DNA of 64,000 bases from assembly GCA_965112735.1 (NCBI GenBank), contig OZ218957.1, positions 2,046,001-2,110,000 of the forward strand, in the 5' to 3' direction. The translations under genes were made by a program, and so were the position numbers. Shown piece by piece: positions 32,499 through 44,368 of the stretch. Every line of letters begins with the position of its first letter. Positions within the stretch are counted from its first letter, which is position 1. Source of the DNA: Phaeosaccion multiseriatum (Eukaryota; Ochrophyta, other classes). The notes below the pieces were generated by a model, which was not told where the DNA came from, searched no databases, and saw only the letters and a list, made by a program, of their open reading frames with translations.

Positions 32499-35400
32499 TC
32501 AGGATCGGTCCAGGAACAGGTCGCAGTCTCCGAGGGGCGAGGTCGGTCTGGCGGCTTCAGAGGGGCCCGGAATGCTCTCTCCCGCCAAAGGAGGGAGATT
32601 CTCTTCCCACTCGCCTGCTGCTGTATCATCAACTGCTGCTGCAGTCTCTGTCGCAAAGGGAAGGCACCGCCACCCTCTGAAGCAGGCCGTGAAAGCAGAT
32701 GGCTCCTCCCCTGCCCTCACCTCCTCCACAGCGAGAGCCTCCCCAACGGGATGCAGGCCCCTCTCACAGAGGCTGGCTGCGTAGGCCTTGGCCACCCTCC
32801 AGGCGAGCTGCCGTTGCTTCTGTACGGCGCTCCACTCGCCTCTCCCTGCGCCGATACCACGCCCCATCCACACGAAGATGGCGTTCTTACCATCGTCCAA
32901 GCAGTACAATGACTCTTGCCGGAGATCGCTCTGACCGAACGAGCATCCCGCCCCCACCTCTGAAACCCACGGCTTGTTGCCTTGTTCGGCCGCCAGCCTC
33001 ACGTCACCTCCCCTCCCCCCCTCTGAAAGCGCCCTGCGGGGTGGGATTTCGAAGAGGCGTGGGTGCCTCAGGGGAGCTGCTGCCCCCCCCGGCGCAAGTT
33101 GGTCCTCCCCCGCTCCTGCTTCTCCTCCTGGTCGTTCCTCCTCCCCCTCTCCCTCCTTCTCCTCCTCTTCCTCCTCATTGCCCTCCTCGTTTTCCTTTGC
33201 AGAGACTGTCAGTCCTAGAGAAGCCCACACTTCGGGCGAAGCGGGCCAACCCGGGACGATGTGCCGCACCACCGCTCTCTCCAGAAGCTGCCACAATAGT
33301 CGGGTCTGCACAGTGACGAAGAGAAGGAAGCAAGGTGGGAGAGGTGTGGGAGAGTAAGTGGGGAGGGGGGTGGGGCTTGAGGAGTGACAATGCATGTGTG
33401 AGGGTACCCCCCGCAAATTATCGACCAAAGGGGGGCAAGAGAGACAGAGGGGGAGAAGAGAAGCATGCAGGCCTCCTCCCTCACTCACTCACCGGCTTGG
33501 TGTTCCTGTTTTTGCGCTTGTTCCTGTTCCTCCTCCTCGCAGCGGCGGCAGCAGTAGCAGCAGCAGTGGCAGTAGCAGGGGGTGGAAGGGTCATCTTCGA
33601 AGTGTCTCTGCTCAGGGCATTGATCATGCTCTCCATCGCTTCCGTCTCGTTCCTGCCGTGCCACACATAGGTCACCGGCTTCACTCGCGCCTGATGTATC
33701 ACCAACTGCTGCTCCTGCTCCTGCCCTTCGCTGACTTCACTCGCCAGCGGCTGCAGCGGGTTCTCCACGAGCACCGCGTAACTCTTGATGCCCCGCTCGA
33801 ACACGGCGCGTGCCTTGTCCTTCAAAGGGGGGTCAATCTCGCTGGCCATTACGGCGGGACTCAAGGGAAAGAGCGGGTTGTGACTCAGTTCCAGCACGCG
33901 CACCCCGCGAAGCCTGTCTTTGGATGGGCAGAGGCACATCGCACTTTCTCCTCCCTCGTCAGTATTGGCGGCCTTGCCGGCCCTTCTTCTACCGTCCAGG
34001 GCGACGAAAGGCTTGGGCGGTGACAGCCCCATGAGGGAGGAGAGCAGCAAGGCAGGCTCTTTCCCCTGCTCCACCTCCAGCACACGCGGAAGGGAGAAAG
34101 GACGTGTACCATCAGGTCTCCGCGGTAGCGCTCCTCCTTCCGCTGGGGCATGCTGTATCACCAACTGCTGCTGCTGCGCACTCCCTGAAGTCATACTCAA
34201 GCCCAGCAGGACCCCCTGTGCCTGACCACGAGCAGCCGCACACACGTCGTCGGGGCAGTCCCTCCCGAACCAGAGGTACAAGAGGGCCGGCAGTGCCTCC
34301 CGGGGCGGCCCCTCCTCCTCCTCCTTTTTCAATCCATCTGCCTTCTCTTCTTGTTCCTTCTCGCTCCCTTGCTGCTGCTTTGCCCCCGTGCTCTTGTCGA
34401 CGGTTACGCGTTGGTAGTTGAACAACACAAGGTAGCTCTTCTCGGAGGAGAAGACCCCGACTCTGTCCAAGGGCAGCTCTGGTGGAGCCACTGCTGCTGA
34501 TACTGCTGCTGCTGCTGCATCTGCCGTGGTTGCCATCTTTGTCGCTGCCGCCACCGCCGCGCCAATGCTCTCCTCGCTGACCTCCCACACTCTCACGCTG
34601 ATGCCCTCTTGGGCCGCGCACAGATCAACCTCTTTCAGTTTGTGGGCGTGTGCGCGCTCGTCACCGAGGTTGTGTAGCAGCAGCGAGGGGGTGTTCATTG
34701 TGCAGCCAGTAGGAGAGGGAAACCCGAGGATATTCAACGCTTCGACGTCGTCTCTCATCTCCTGCGTTTCTACCGCTGTCAAAGCAACCCTGCTTTCGTC
34801 CTCACCGCTACCGCTGCTGGTGTTGGCGGAGACGTCTTCACAGCGCCTCAGATGCAATGGGGTATGCATCCCCTCCCCGTCACTTCCTTTGGTCCGTACC
34901 ATGTTGCTGCCGTCGCGGTGCTGCTGGAGTGAGGGAGAGCTTGACTCATCCTCGAATTCATCGCCTCTAGCCGGATCGGTGCAGCTGCGGATTGATCCGA
35001 CAGTGCTGCTAAGCGGGGCGCTTCCACGAGGGCTGCTGTTGCTATCATCCCTGCTTCCCTGGTCATCTCCTCTCTCCTCGGCACCGCCATCATGGAGGTC
35101 GTACAAGTGAATGCTCTCCTCTGTGCTATCGAGCGTGGGAGGCTCGGTAGCACAAGACGCCCCGATCGGCTCTTCTTTCGCCTGCTTCTCCACCGGAGCT
35201 CCCTTGGCCACCTGGGCTACCGCCTGCTGTAACTCGAACTCATGCTGCTGCTGCCGTTCTCCGCTCTGCTCACTGGTACCGGCCAAGTCTGCAGTCTTGA
35301 CCTTCTCCGTGAGGACCTTCAGCCTGCCGGTCCATGCCACCGCCAGACTGCACGTGGAAGCGTCTTCGGCTTCGTTATCTCCCGCCCGCACCTCCTCCTC

Positions 35401-36484
35401 CTCAGTACCATGGAGCTCTGCAGGAGCAACAGCAGCAGCAGCAGCAGCAGTAGCACGGGCCTCTGACGAAGCTAGAGAGGAGAGTGTGGGTTTCGACAGT
35501 GGTCCACCGGGCGATGATACCACTGCTGCTGCCGCTGCGGCGGCGGCGGCGGCGCTACGGACCTCGCCCAGCTGAGGCTCCAGCTCAGGCCCAGCACGAA
35601 TGCTACCGCTCCTTCTCCCGTTCCCATCGTCGCTGCATGTGCGGTTGCTCTGTCCGTCTTCCTTGCCAGGCGGCGATGTCGCCTCTGCTGTCTCATCGCT
35701 CTGTGGGCGGCTCTGTACACGCAGCCGCAGACAGAGCAAGGCGTCATCAGTGGGGGGTGAGAATGAGGATTGCACCAAAGGGGCACTGCTTGCTGTCCCT
35801 CCCTGCGGCGCTTGCCCCCCTATCCACCAACCGTACTTCACTCACCTCCTCTTTGTGTCGACAGCAGGAGCGCATCAGCAGAGCAACAAGGAGCAGCAGC
35901 AGGGTGACAGCCGCAGCGCCTGCTGTGGCAGCTTCGACGCTGATCTCGCCGAGTCTCACCTGACCACCCTCCCCAACCCTCTTGAGCAAGTTGCGCCACT
36001 GCTCTGCCAGGGGAATAGAAGATACTTCCATTTGTTTCCTCTTTTCCTCCTGTCTCTCCCGCCGTCGATTCCGCTTCTTCTTCTTCCCCGTCCCTCGCGT
36101 GTCGTGTTTTGGGGGCTGCTGCTGCTGCTTCTGCTGCTGTCTTGGCTTGTCTACTAAAGGTTCGGCCTGCTGATCCTCCATTCCCTTCCCATGTCCCTGT
36201 ACTCTACTATTCTTCTGCTCCTCCTCCTCGAGTATCTTCTGGGGCTTGGCACCGAAAAAGCCAGCGATTGCCGCTCCTCGAGGAGGCAGTACGTTCTCTT
36301 GCACGTACTGCCCCTTGCTGCTCATAGGTTGCAGGGCCACCGCACTCGCCTCAAGGCCCTTTGCCCAAGGGTCCACTGTTGGTGACGGTGCCTGAAAGCC
36401 ATGTTGTTGCTCCTCCCTCCTGGGCGTGGACTTGGCCACAGCAACCGCCTGTCTATTCCTCTTTTTGCGTCCAAACCACCCCAT
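32499..36484 (-). CDS. Membrane-anchored gelsolin-repeat protein, 3 exons
   Basis: Exons 36484-35846, 35712-33493 and 33305-32499, all phase 0, give 1221 residues. The N-terminus (MGWFGRKKRNRQ) is basic and carries one membrane helix near residue 200 (AAAVTLLLLLVALLM followed by RSCC). Then come about 350 low-complexity residues and gelsolin-like repeats: VFSSEKSYLVLFNYQR with LYLWFGRDC in exon 2, a weaker second unit ending VKPVTYVWHGRNE, and a clear last unit in exon 3 (CSFGQSDLRQESLYCLDDG, FVWMGRGIG, and EEPSAFTACFRGW) like gelsolin G6. Gelsolin repeats bind, sever or cap actin, often with calcium. A single-pass anchor before the repeats is unusual. Three strong copies of the dispersed motif lie in its exons, plus a shortened one at about 35513-35533. 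Confidence 0.75.
32617..32643 (+). repeat. Dispersed motif copy in the gelsolin-repeat gene (read AAAVDDTAA)
   Basis: Plus strand GCTGCTGTATCATCAACTGC then TGCTGCA matches the consensus with one substitution. In the gene it is read as AAAVDDTAA. Confidence 0.75.
33691..33717 (+). repeat. Dispersed motif copy in the gelsolin-repeat gene (read QQLVIHQ)
   Basis: Plus strand CTGATGTATCACCAACTGCT then GCTCCTG is a perfect match to the core. The gene reads it as QEQEQQLVIHQ, inserted just before a gelsolin-type VTYVWHGR strand. Confidence 0.85.
34151..34176 (+). repeat. Dispersed motif copy in the gelsolin-repeat gene (read QQQLVIQH)
   Basis: Plus strand TGCTGTATCACCAACTGCTG then CTGCTG is a perfect match to the core. 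The gene reads it as QQQQLVIQHA, in a loop between gelsolin-like strands. Confidence 0.85.
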
Positions 36485-36877
36485 GGTTTCGCCTAACCCC
36501 TGCTCCTTTCCCCCACGCAAACCTGGATTTCTTTTAGGAATTGACGGTTTGATTGATACGTCGATTTCCTTTTACAACATCCCTACTTACAAAGTCGTGC
36601 ACGTCTACATTGAATGACTCTCCCCTTTGTGGTGGAGCGAAGGTGAAGGTTAATACAATACCACAAACATACACAGCGTCGAAGGACGGATGTGCTGTGT
36701 GGGAGAAATGCGTTTTTTTTTTTTCAATTTATCAAGGGGGGTGGCTGGAAGGTTCCAACGAGCTTTCTTTCCCTATGTGGGCCGTAAGCTTCTTACAGAT
36801 AGTAGCCCTACAGAGAGTAGCGTTCTTCTGCAAACGAACACGTCGAATACATAGACCGAATTGATCCATCTGTTTGT
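36485..36877. other. Spacer upstream of the gelsolin-repeat gene
   Basis: About 390 bp between the start of the gelsolin-repeat gene and the stop of uL5 (both minus). A T run lies at 36713-36724; otherwise unremarkable. No gene is seen. Confidence 0.4.
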
Positions 36878-39445
36878 CTAACCAGTGACGATACCCTCAA
36901 ACTTCTGCTGGAACCACTTGACGGAGTCCTCCTTGGTCACCTTGTGTGGGAAGCCCACCTTTGCGCACTTTGCCTTTCGCTTAGACACGCGGTAGCCCTT
37001 GCGGTCCAGCACGACGAAAAAGTCCATGCCATAGATACCTGGGCGTGGAGAAAGAGGAGAAGGAGGAGGAGGAGGAGGAGGAGGGGGTGAGAGCCCGGAG
37101 AAGCAAGGGGGGGGGGTGGGAAGCGGAAGAACGGGAGGGAGCAGTGGTGCCAAACAATGACAGTGACTGCAACAGAAGCAGCCTAAAGGCAAGGAGAGAA
37201 AACACCATAGGGGAAAGGTACGCGCCAATCTGCGACCGAGGTTGTGTGTGGTTGTTCTCTCACGGCCGTGTCCACCCGCCCCCCATGGTAACGCGACCAA
37301 TCCGCGCTGTTGGTCGAGGAAGGGGCTCGTCACGTACACCGTATCATCCAGGCGTAACTCAAGAGGGAAAGTATTACAATACTGGTTCAGAGCGAGCAAC
37401 CTTCACCATCCCTATGCTTCAGTCCATGCCTCAACATGCCCCCCCTCGGCGTGCCACCCACCGCCTGCCTACCCCCGTCAGTACCTGTGGAAGGATCGTA
37501 CTTGATTCCCAGGTCAATGTGCTCCTGGATGCCGAATCCGAAGCAGCCCGTCGCCGAGAAGTTTCCCCTCTTCAGCTCGTACTCCTTCACCTTGAGCCCA
37601 CGCTCCAGAATCTCAAGGGCCTTCTCTCCGCGAATCTGAATCAAGGCCACAAGGGGAGAGGAGAGTACGGCACGGTGGTGTCAGACAGGTAGGCGGTTCG
37701 GAGAGGGGGGGGGCAAAAGAGCTCCAAAAAAAATAGAGCAAAACATCTGCAAATATTCATTCTATTCCTGCAGACACGCTCGAGATACTGTGACTGAAAG
37801 AGACCTCCGGGCCCACCGGTTCTAGGTTCAGCTATAAACCAAGAGCAGCCAAGGAGCGCTTCCGTTCAAGGCCGAGCAACAAACGCAGACGGATGCCCCA
37901 CATATACATTCAGCCGCCAGCGTGTCACACCCTACACACACCCGCCCGCACAAGGGAGGAGGGGAGGCACTTACCGTGACGTGCACAGCAATCTTCTCGT
38001 TACGTCGGATGCCGAACGATCGGAGAGTGTAGCGCGCTGGTGGGAGGAAGCACAAAGGATGGACATGGGCGATGGACAAGGGGGAGGGTGGGGCGTCAGT
38101 GCCGACGCGGACAGGAGAAGGGGGTTTGGTTCCGAGAGAAGGCAGACAGGGCAAGCAAGAGGGGATACGAGAGAGACTGGGAAGGGTGGTAAACTGAAAA
38201 GAGGCAAGGGACAGGGTAAGGGACACCCCACCCTACGGCACACCGAATGTAGCCAGCAGCACTCTCCCCTACAGAGCGGATTTGAGGTTGGGCATAAAAA
38301 CCCCAATCCCACATCGAGCTCTGGAGCTGAGGGGAAAAAGAGGGACAGAAGGCGGAGGGAGGGCAAATGGCAAAGAGCGAATGGCGAGGACTTACCCTTG
38401 GAGTACACGGGAGTCTGACCGGTCAGCTGCTCCAGCACCTTCGCTGCTCGCGTGAGCCTATCTCCCGACTCTCCCACACAGCAGTTGATGATGAGTTTGT
38501 TGATCTTCAACTCCCTCATCGGGTTTGCCTTTGTTTCCGCCTGACATTGTCGAAATAGCATAAGAGGTCATTTCGGGAGCACGAGAGAGATAGCGGGCGG
38601 CGCGGAAGAGGAGAGGGCAGAGAGAGAGGTCAGACACCAAACGCAGCGCGAGCGGGAGGGGGTGTGTGAGCAGGCAAAACACTAAAACTGCTTCTCTGCG
38701 CAAGCACACACGGACGACCGAGAGCGTCCGAAAAAGCATGGATCCCCAAACGAAACGCGCCGGGACTGTGCTGTAGGTTGGCCCGCTGGTGCCACGGCTA
38801 CTACTACTGCTCTCCCAGCGCTGTCGCGCTTCCCTCCCTCAAAGCTGTGTTTGCGCATATTCTTCGACGTGTCTCGCCCACACAGCACAGCGGCACCACT
38901 TTTCCTCGTGCATATCTGGCCCATCAACCACCCTCCATAACGCCACCCTCCATAACTCAATCCAGGTGACGTGCAGTGCTTCGTCCGAGGAGGTAAAGTC
39001 TGCCAGGAGCGTCAGCAGTAGCGGCCGCCCTAATCCAATCTCCTTCATGGGAAGGAAGATAAAAGCTCCATATCACTAGGACGAAGGAGATTGGGTGGTT
39101 TCCCCTTCCGGTTGCCCTTCTTCCCAGAGAGAGGGTGAGTTGCCTAGTCGCCCGTCCTTCCCTCAGCAAAAGTGTGAGCAGCCTTGGCGCAAAGTTAGTC
39201 TTCCTTCTTCTCCTTCATCCATTATGTCCCCACGCTGTTGTTATTGTTGCTGCTGCTGCTGCTGCCGCCGCCCTGATGCCCCCCAAGAAGCTGCAGCAGG
39301 AGCCGACCCCCCTGATGGTCTCCTTGCGCATTGCTCTCCCGCCGCAGGAAATCGTCGGAGCCCGCCCCAACTCCCCTCCCCATCTCCCCTCCCTGTCCTC
39401 TCGACACGACCCTTCTTGCCCTGCTTCAGCCGTCTGCCTTACCAT
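36878..39445 (-). CDS. RPL11: Large-subunit ribosomal protein uL5 (RPL11), 5 exons
   Basis: Exon 1 carries only the start codon in coding sequence (39445-39443, ATG directly followed by a GTAAGG donor). The others are 38540-38396, 38036-37975, 37635-37485 and 37038-36878; phases fit and the product is 173 residues. It reads [14 protein letters not shown], then [80 protein letters not shown] and [20 protein letters not shown], the whole length of eukaryotic uL5 (about 175 residues). uL5 binds 5S rRNA in the central protuberance of the 60S subunit. The 902-bp first intron is long for this window and is shared upstream with a divergent NOPCHAP1-like gene. Confidence 0.95.
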
Positions 39446-39681
39446 GATGCTCCCCTTGAAACTATGCCTTGGTCGTCCTCCCCACGAAGCCACAAAATCT
39501 CGTCCCCCCCGGGTGTCCAGCACTGAAATTTTCCACAAATCTCGCCCCTCCCCCCCTTCTCCTCGTTGCTGCTCTACTTCTGGAAAGGCTTTAAGTTTGA
39601 CCTCAGACGCAGCGGAAACAGGAAAGGAGGGAGAAAAGGGAGAGGGCGAAGGCAAGGGATTGCGAAGGCAAGCAGGCGAGG
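39446..39681. promoter_or_regulatory. Shared divergent promoter, uL5 / NOPCHAP1-like
   Basis: Only 236 bp separates the two start codons, so both transcription starts must lie here. The interval is G/A-rich on one strand near 39610-39680; I see no TATA box. Sharing fits the related roles of the two products in ribosome production. Confidence 0.5.
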
Positions 39682-40170
39682 ATGGACCTTCCCCGTAGCT
39701 CGCTGCTCGACAAAATTCAGTCTTTTATTCCTGAGATCGCGGAGGCGAATCAGAAGCTAGAGGACGCGAGAGAAGCGGGCGCGCCGCTACCTCGCATCGA
39801 CGATGACATACTGGCTGTGGGGGGGCAAGAGGAGGACACGGACGAGGAGGAGGAGGGTGGCGATGATAGGAGCGGGAGCAATGTAGATGGAACTGAAGAG
39901 AAAGCCAAGGTAGTCGCGTTGGAATTTGCTCTGGGCGATTTTGATGACACGCCTTTGTCCATCCTCGAAGAAACAAAAGCTCGGGACAGGGAGGCGGCGA
40001 CGCAAGCCCAGGACGGAGCAGGAGTGACCAGTGTGGCAGTAACAACGAGTAGTGGCAGCGACAGAGGTAGAAGCAGGTCAGGAAGCGGTGGTAGTAATAG
40101 CAAGAGTGTAAGGAAAGAAGATTCAGTGGCAGGAGCGAAAGTAAAAAAGACCTTAATCGAGGAGTTATGA
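39682..40170 (+). CDS. NOPCHAP1-like box C/D snoRNP assembly factor
   Basis: A single-exon frame of 162 residues. The N-terminal part, SSLLDKIQSFIPEIAEANQK followed by LED and PRIDDDI, and the later VVALEFALGDFDD, follow the same order as human NOPCHAP1 (C12orf45), where an L-x-x-x-FLPQ-x-x-x-AN segment precedes a short acidic VIQMDVAL block. Between them is an acidic EEDTDEEEEGG stretch, and the C-terminus is Ser-rich and basic. NOPCHAP1 links NOP58 with the R2TP complex when box C/D snoRNPs are built. The assignment is from short motifs only. Confidence 0.6.
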   Translation: MDLPRSSLLDKIQSFIPEIAEANQKLEDAREAGAPLPRIDDDILAVGGQEEDTDEEEEGGDDRSGSNVDGTEEKAKVVALEFALGDFDDTPLSILEETKARDREAATQAQDGAGVTSVAVTTSSGSDRGRSRSGSGGSNSKSVRKEDSVAGAKVKKTLIEEL

Positions 40171-40606
40171 GCAAGTTCTATCACTTTGCTGTGGGGCAAG
40201 CCCTTCATACTGAATGCGACAAGTTGAAGCTACATCTCGAGGGAGCGGCTGCAATCAAAAAGCAGGGAGGGAAGAAGATGATAACAGATGCCCTTTGTTA
40301 CCTTACAATGCCTCTCTCAGAACGTGGCCAGCTGCTGCTGCCCATCTAAGGACGTAGGTCTCGCCAGAAACAACCACCGAACCAAGTCGCTGATGCTTTG
40401 CTTCTACCCTACCAGCCCCTCCTCCTCCGTTCGCCGAGCACCACCCATACCCCCTCCGCAAAGGGCGCCCGTGCCCTGCGGGGAGGCGAAGGAGGAGAAG
40501 GTCAGTGCGCGTGCACTCCCATGTGCCAAGCCTCTCTGACGCGTGAATGACGCGACAGCGGTATGATAAGACAAGAGAGCTTTGCGCTGCTGTTCTCGCT
40601 CCTCAC
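40171..40606. other. Convergent spacer, NOPCHAP1-like / eS21
   Basis: About 435 bp with both 3' UTRs. No gene and no notable repeat are seen. Confidence 0.4.
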
Positions 40607-42477
40607 TCATACCACTACTTCTCCGTCCTTCTTGGCCGATAAGGTCGAGATGGCCATGTCAGCCTCGCCCTGTTTGTTGCGCCGCACGTCGGGAAGGGGG
40701 AGGGAGGAGGAGGGATAAAAGTCAGTCAACGCGGGAGGGAGGCGTCCCATCGGCGGACTGATGCGGCCCACTTCACTCCTCTCATAAGATGCAAAAACAC
40801 GCATGCACACACACCACATTGGGATGACTTTAAGAGGTGTGGGCATTGGCTCACTCAAAACAAATACGGATCTTGCTGGACCCTTACCCTCATGCGCAGG
40901 TAGCCAGAGACTGCGAAGACGTCGCACTCCTTGGTGAAAAGGCCAGTCTCGGGGTTCACCTTCAGAGATACAGCAATCCAAGCACACCACACAAGGAGAG
41001 AGCCAGACAGAGAGCAGAGCAGGATAAAGGGGAAGGTAGACCGATTGTCAGATCAGGAGAAGTGAAACGCCCTCAATGATCAATGACTCGGTGCACAGGG
41101 AGAACACAACAACTCGTCCGTCCACTCTTCTCCCACCACCTCCTTCCCGCTCGTACGCTTCGGTGCTGAGTCCCAAGGGGTCGAGTCCTCTGCTGCCGTC
41201 CCTCACCCCCCCCCCCCCTCCTTTCTTGTGCAACAGCGCTGCAACACACCCAATTCACTCCTCGCTTCGCACACTCCCCTCCAGCCTTGTCCCTGGGAGC
41301 CGGGGAGACTGGCGGCTAACGCCAACGCCAACGCCAACCAACCCCTCATAAATGACGAACACGGCTTACCTTCGCCACGTTGATCTGCACAGAGGCGTGG
41401 TCCGTGGCCGTGAGCAGCCGGTTGGTCCAGGAGCTGAGGCGGATGCAGAAAGAGGGGGAGAGGGGGAAGGGAGCGGGGAGGGAGGAACGTTCGGATGAGG
41501 AGGCTGCAACGGGCATGTTGGAGTGGGCATTGAAGAGAAAGATGGCTGCTGAAGGTTCCACGCTCAGGGCCAGTTATGTCTGCAAGGAGACTGGCGAACA
41601 AGTAATCTCGCGGTGTCGCTAGTTCCCGAAAAACCTCGCTCCTCCATCAGAAACGCCTAAGAAAGCTCCAAATCAGCAATGATGCCATGGTCACCCCCAA
41701 AGAGCTGCTGCAACCACCGCCCCCACGCTCTCCGCTGATTCCACCCTGGAATACCAGCCCCATAACAACACTAAAGTCCCAAGTCTGCAGCGGGAGCTCA
41801 GCACTAGGAGCATCGACTACAGCGGAGCACGAAGGCGGGTGCGGATGGTACTTCACTGAAGTATTTGCACCACCCTCCGGCAAGGGGCCTGCGTTTCTCT
41901 TCCGTGCTCCTCGGCGAGCAATCTGGAAAATGATTAGTGAAACCCTCCAGTCCCAGTATCAGCCCAAGGCAGCAACCTCCCTCTTCCTGCCCATGCATTT
42001 GCTTTTTGCCCACCCACTCATCTCGCTCCAGTATCGATGGAGAGGTTAAGAAATTCTGCACCATCCTGGCATCTCGGCTGAGGCATTGGCGCCCTCCCTG
42101 GTGCTCGAACAGTTTTGAGTCGCCTATTCCCCCCTCCTTCGCCCCCAGAGAGCGAGCTTCGCCGCCATTGGTGCGCCCTTGCCTTTCCCCCCCCCCCCCC
42201 CTCTTTCCCCTTCCCCTCCTTAGCTGGCCGCTGGTCGCTCCCTCCCCAATCGCCACTCGTCCAAATCAGCATAGCAGGGACGGGTCAGAGAGACCTATTC
42301 TCTCTATCAGAGTGTTTCGTTCCTCACAGCAGCAGGAAGAGGAGGAGGATTGCGGGGGGGGGGGTGCAGTGCACAGCCCGCCCTGGCAAACAACAGGCTT
42401 GTGATGACATTGTGCGCAAACACTTACCACTTCCTGGGCGTGTACAGCTCCACATTGTTTCCGTGCTCGTCCTGCAT
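40607..42477 (-). CDS. RPS21: Small-subunit ribosomal protein eS21 (RPS21), 4 exons
   Basis: Exons 42477-42428, 41433-41370, 40959-40888 and 40669-40607 give 82 residues (family about 83) with consistent phases. The peptide MQDEHGNNVELYTPRKCSWT, then NRLLTATDHASVQINVAK, then VNPETGLFTKECDVFAVSGY and LRMRGEADMAISTLSAKKDG matches eS21 along its length. The protein sits on the 40S subunit near uS2. The small exons are separated by introns of about 220-1000 bp. The C-terminus (EVVV) replaces the usual DGIVSKNF-like end. Confidence 0.93.
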
Positions 42478-42702
42478 CCTGGCTGCGGGCTTCAAGTGAA
42501 GAAGGAGGGAAGGAGGGGGTGAACAGAGAGACGAGGGCAAATGGCCCACAGAGACGCACACACACACCGGGGGATATAGGAGCCTATGGGGCTACCGACA
42601 AACTGAAACACAAACTGAGATCCTGATTTTTTTTTTTCTTTTTTCTTTTTTCTGTCATTGCTTGCGGCTGCCCCTTTTATACACAAGAGGGGCAAGAACA
42701 CG
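42478..42702. promoter_or_regulatory. Shared divergent promoter, eS21 / topoisomerase II-like
   Basis: 225 bp between start codons, with a T-rich stretch at about 42625-42652. There is no room here for a missing ATPase domain of the topoisomerase-like gene. Confidence 0.5.
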
Positions 42703-44333
42703 ATGATTCAAGAAGCGCTTACACCTCTCCACTTGTGTCGCTCGGGTGAAGTGCCTGAGATGGATCAGTGTCCCAGCCCGAGCGAGGAGTCGCTGCATGC
42801 GATAGCAAACTTGGACGATGCCTCCCTTGCCGGAGCCCCTCTCCCCAGGAAGTGTACTTTAATCTTGGCCTTCAGCGAAACCGGCAGAGCCTTGGCCCGG
42901 GTGGCCCTCGACGTGGTCGGGAGGGATCGCTACGGTGTCTTTGTGCTCGACTCTGATTGCGCGGGCAACAAGGTGGGCAATTTTTTTTTTTTATCAACGG
43001 GCAGTTGGGTCCTTGGACCGCTGACCGACATACCGACGTATGAGTGGGACAGGACGAGGTTGACATCTACTTCCCAGCATGACCCTTCATATGCCCTTTA
43101 GTTCGGCACAGCCTCCTTATTAACCTCACTTTGCATGTCCTTGACCAGCTGGGCAGCGAACAAGTTATCGGAGACCTCGTGCGTGTCCTCGGGCTGGAGG
43201 GGGAATTGCGGTACGACCACCTGCTACTGCTGCCTGACCTCCCGGATGACCATGGCGGAGGCGCCCACCTTCAAGGGCTCCTCATTCACCTCTTTTACAA
43301 CTGCTGGCCCGCACTGCTCAGGGTGAGTCGTGGGCCGACTGTGACACGGCCGTTGACGAGCGACAGAAAAAGGAGGGAGAGCAAGGGTGTGAGGCCCCTT
43401 TTCCCAGGGGAGAGGGCTCTGCGGCTGATTCATGTTGGGGGGGGGCGGGTGGTTTTGCAGGGAAGCTCCACCCCTCTTCGGCGTCTATACCCTGCGCAAT
43501 CCCCTCTCTCTCTCCCCTTGTGTCTTCATCAGGATCCCCTTTGACCCCTCCACTGCTTCCCTTCTGCCCACTACAGATTCCCGACTTTCTCCAGAGTTTC
43601 GAGACCCCTTCGATTTGCGGCAAGCAGAAAGGCTACACGTCAGGGGATATGCGTGAGTGCTTCCGTGGGTTGGACTCCCACGTCACTTCGTTCAAGTGGC
43701 AGGAAGGGGACGGCGATGTCATCGACATGTGCTTCCAAAGCAAGAGGTGGGTGGGGGGGGGGGAGTCGAGAAGGCGTCGCGTGCACGCACTCGAATTGTT
43801 TGCTGCCATCGCCCTCTTTGTCGCCTCGAGAGCTTGATATTGTGGCCACTCGAGGAGTGTGGAGCCACAGGATCCACCCCGCACTGAACTTGTATGGTGC
43901 TGCTGCTCTTGCTGCTCTTGCTTGTTTGTGCAGAATCCTTGAGCGGTTGGAGTGGGTGATGAGCGCAAGCGACCCATCCAAAGCCGAGGCCGAGCAGGGG
44001 GGGGAGGGCGGCAACCCGAGCTCAGTCGACGAGGAGGAGGAGGGAGAGGAAGACATGGCCCCGTCGCCGGAGAGGGTAACGCCGGAGAGGGTGACGGACG
44101 ATAGACGCCACAGTATTGGCAAGGACATCCCTGTAATCCCAAGGATGCTCTTTGGCCGCATCAGCGACCCGAATGTGAACGGTGCAGATAGCAACACACC
44201 GCGCCCTAGAGCCCTATTTCACTTCAACTTTAACGTGGATGGTACGCCATCAAAGAGTGCGCCGGGAGAGCAAGCAGCAGACGACAACGCGCCCTCTGTG
44301 AGTGGCAGCAACAGCGCCACCAACGGCAGTAGT

Positions 44334-44368
<35 letters not shown>

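Noticed and set aside
38458-38490. CAGCAGTTGATGATGAG resembling the dispersed motif
   Set aside because: It encodes the conserved [13 protein letters not shown] of uL5, so the likeness is explained by protein conservation.
42856-42972. Topoisomerase II-like gene as a normal gene whose ATPase domain was missed upstream
   Set aside because: The upstream 225 bp lead straight into the divergent eS21 gene, and catalytic motifs further down are also changed.
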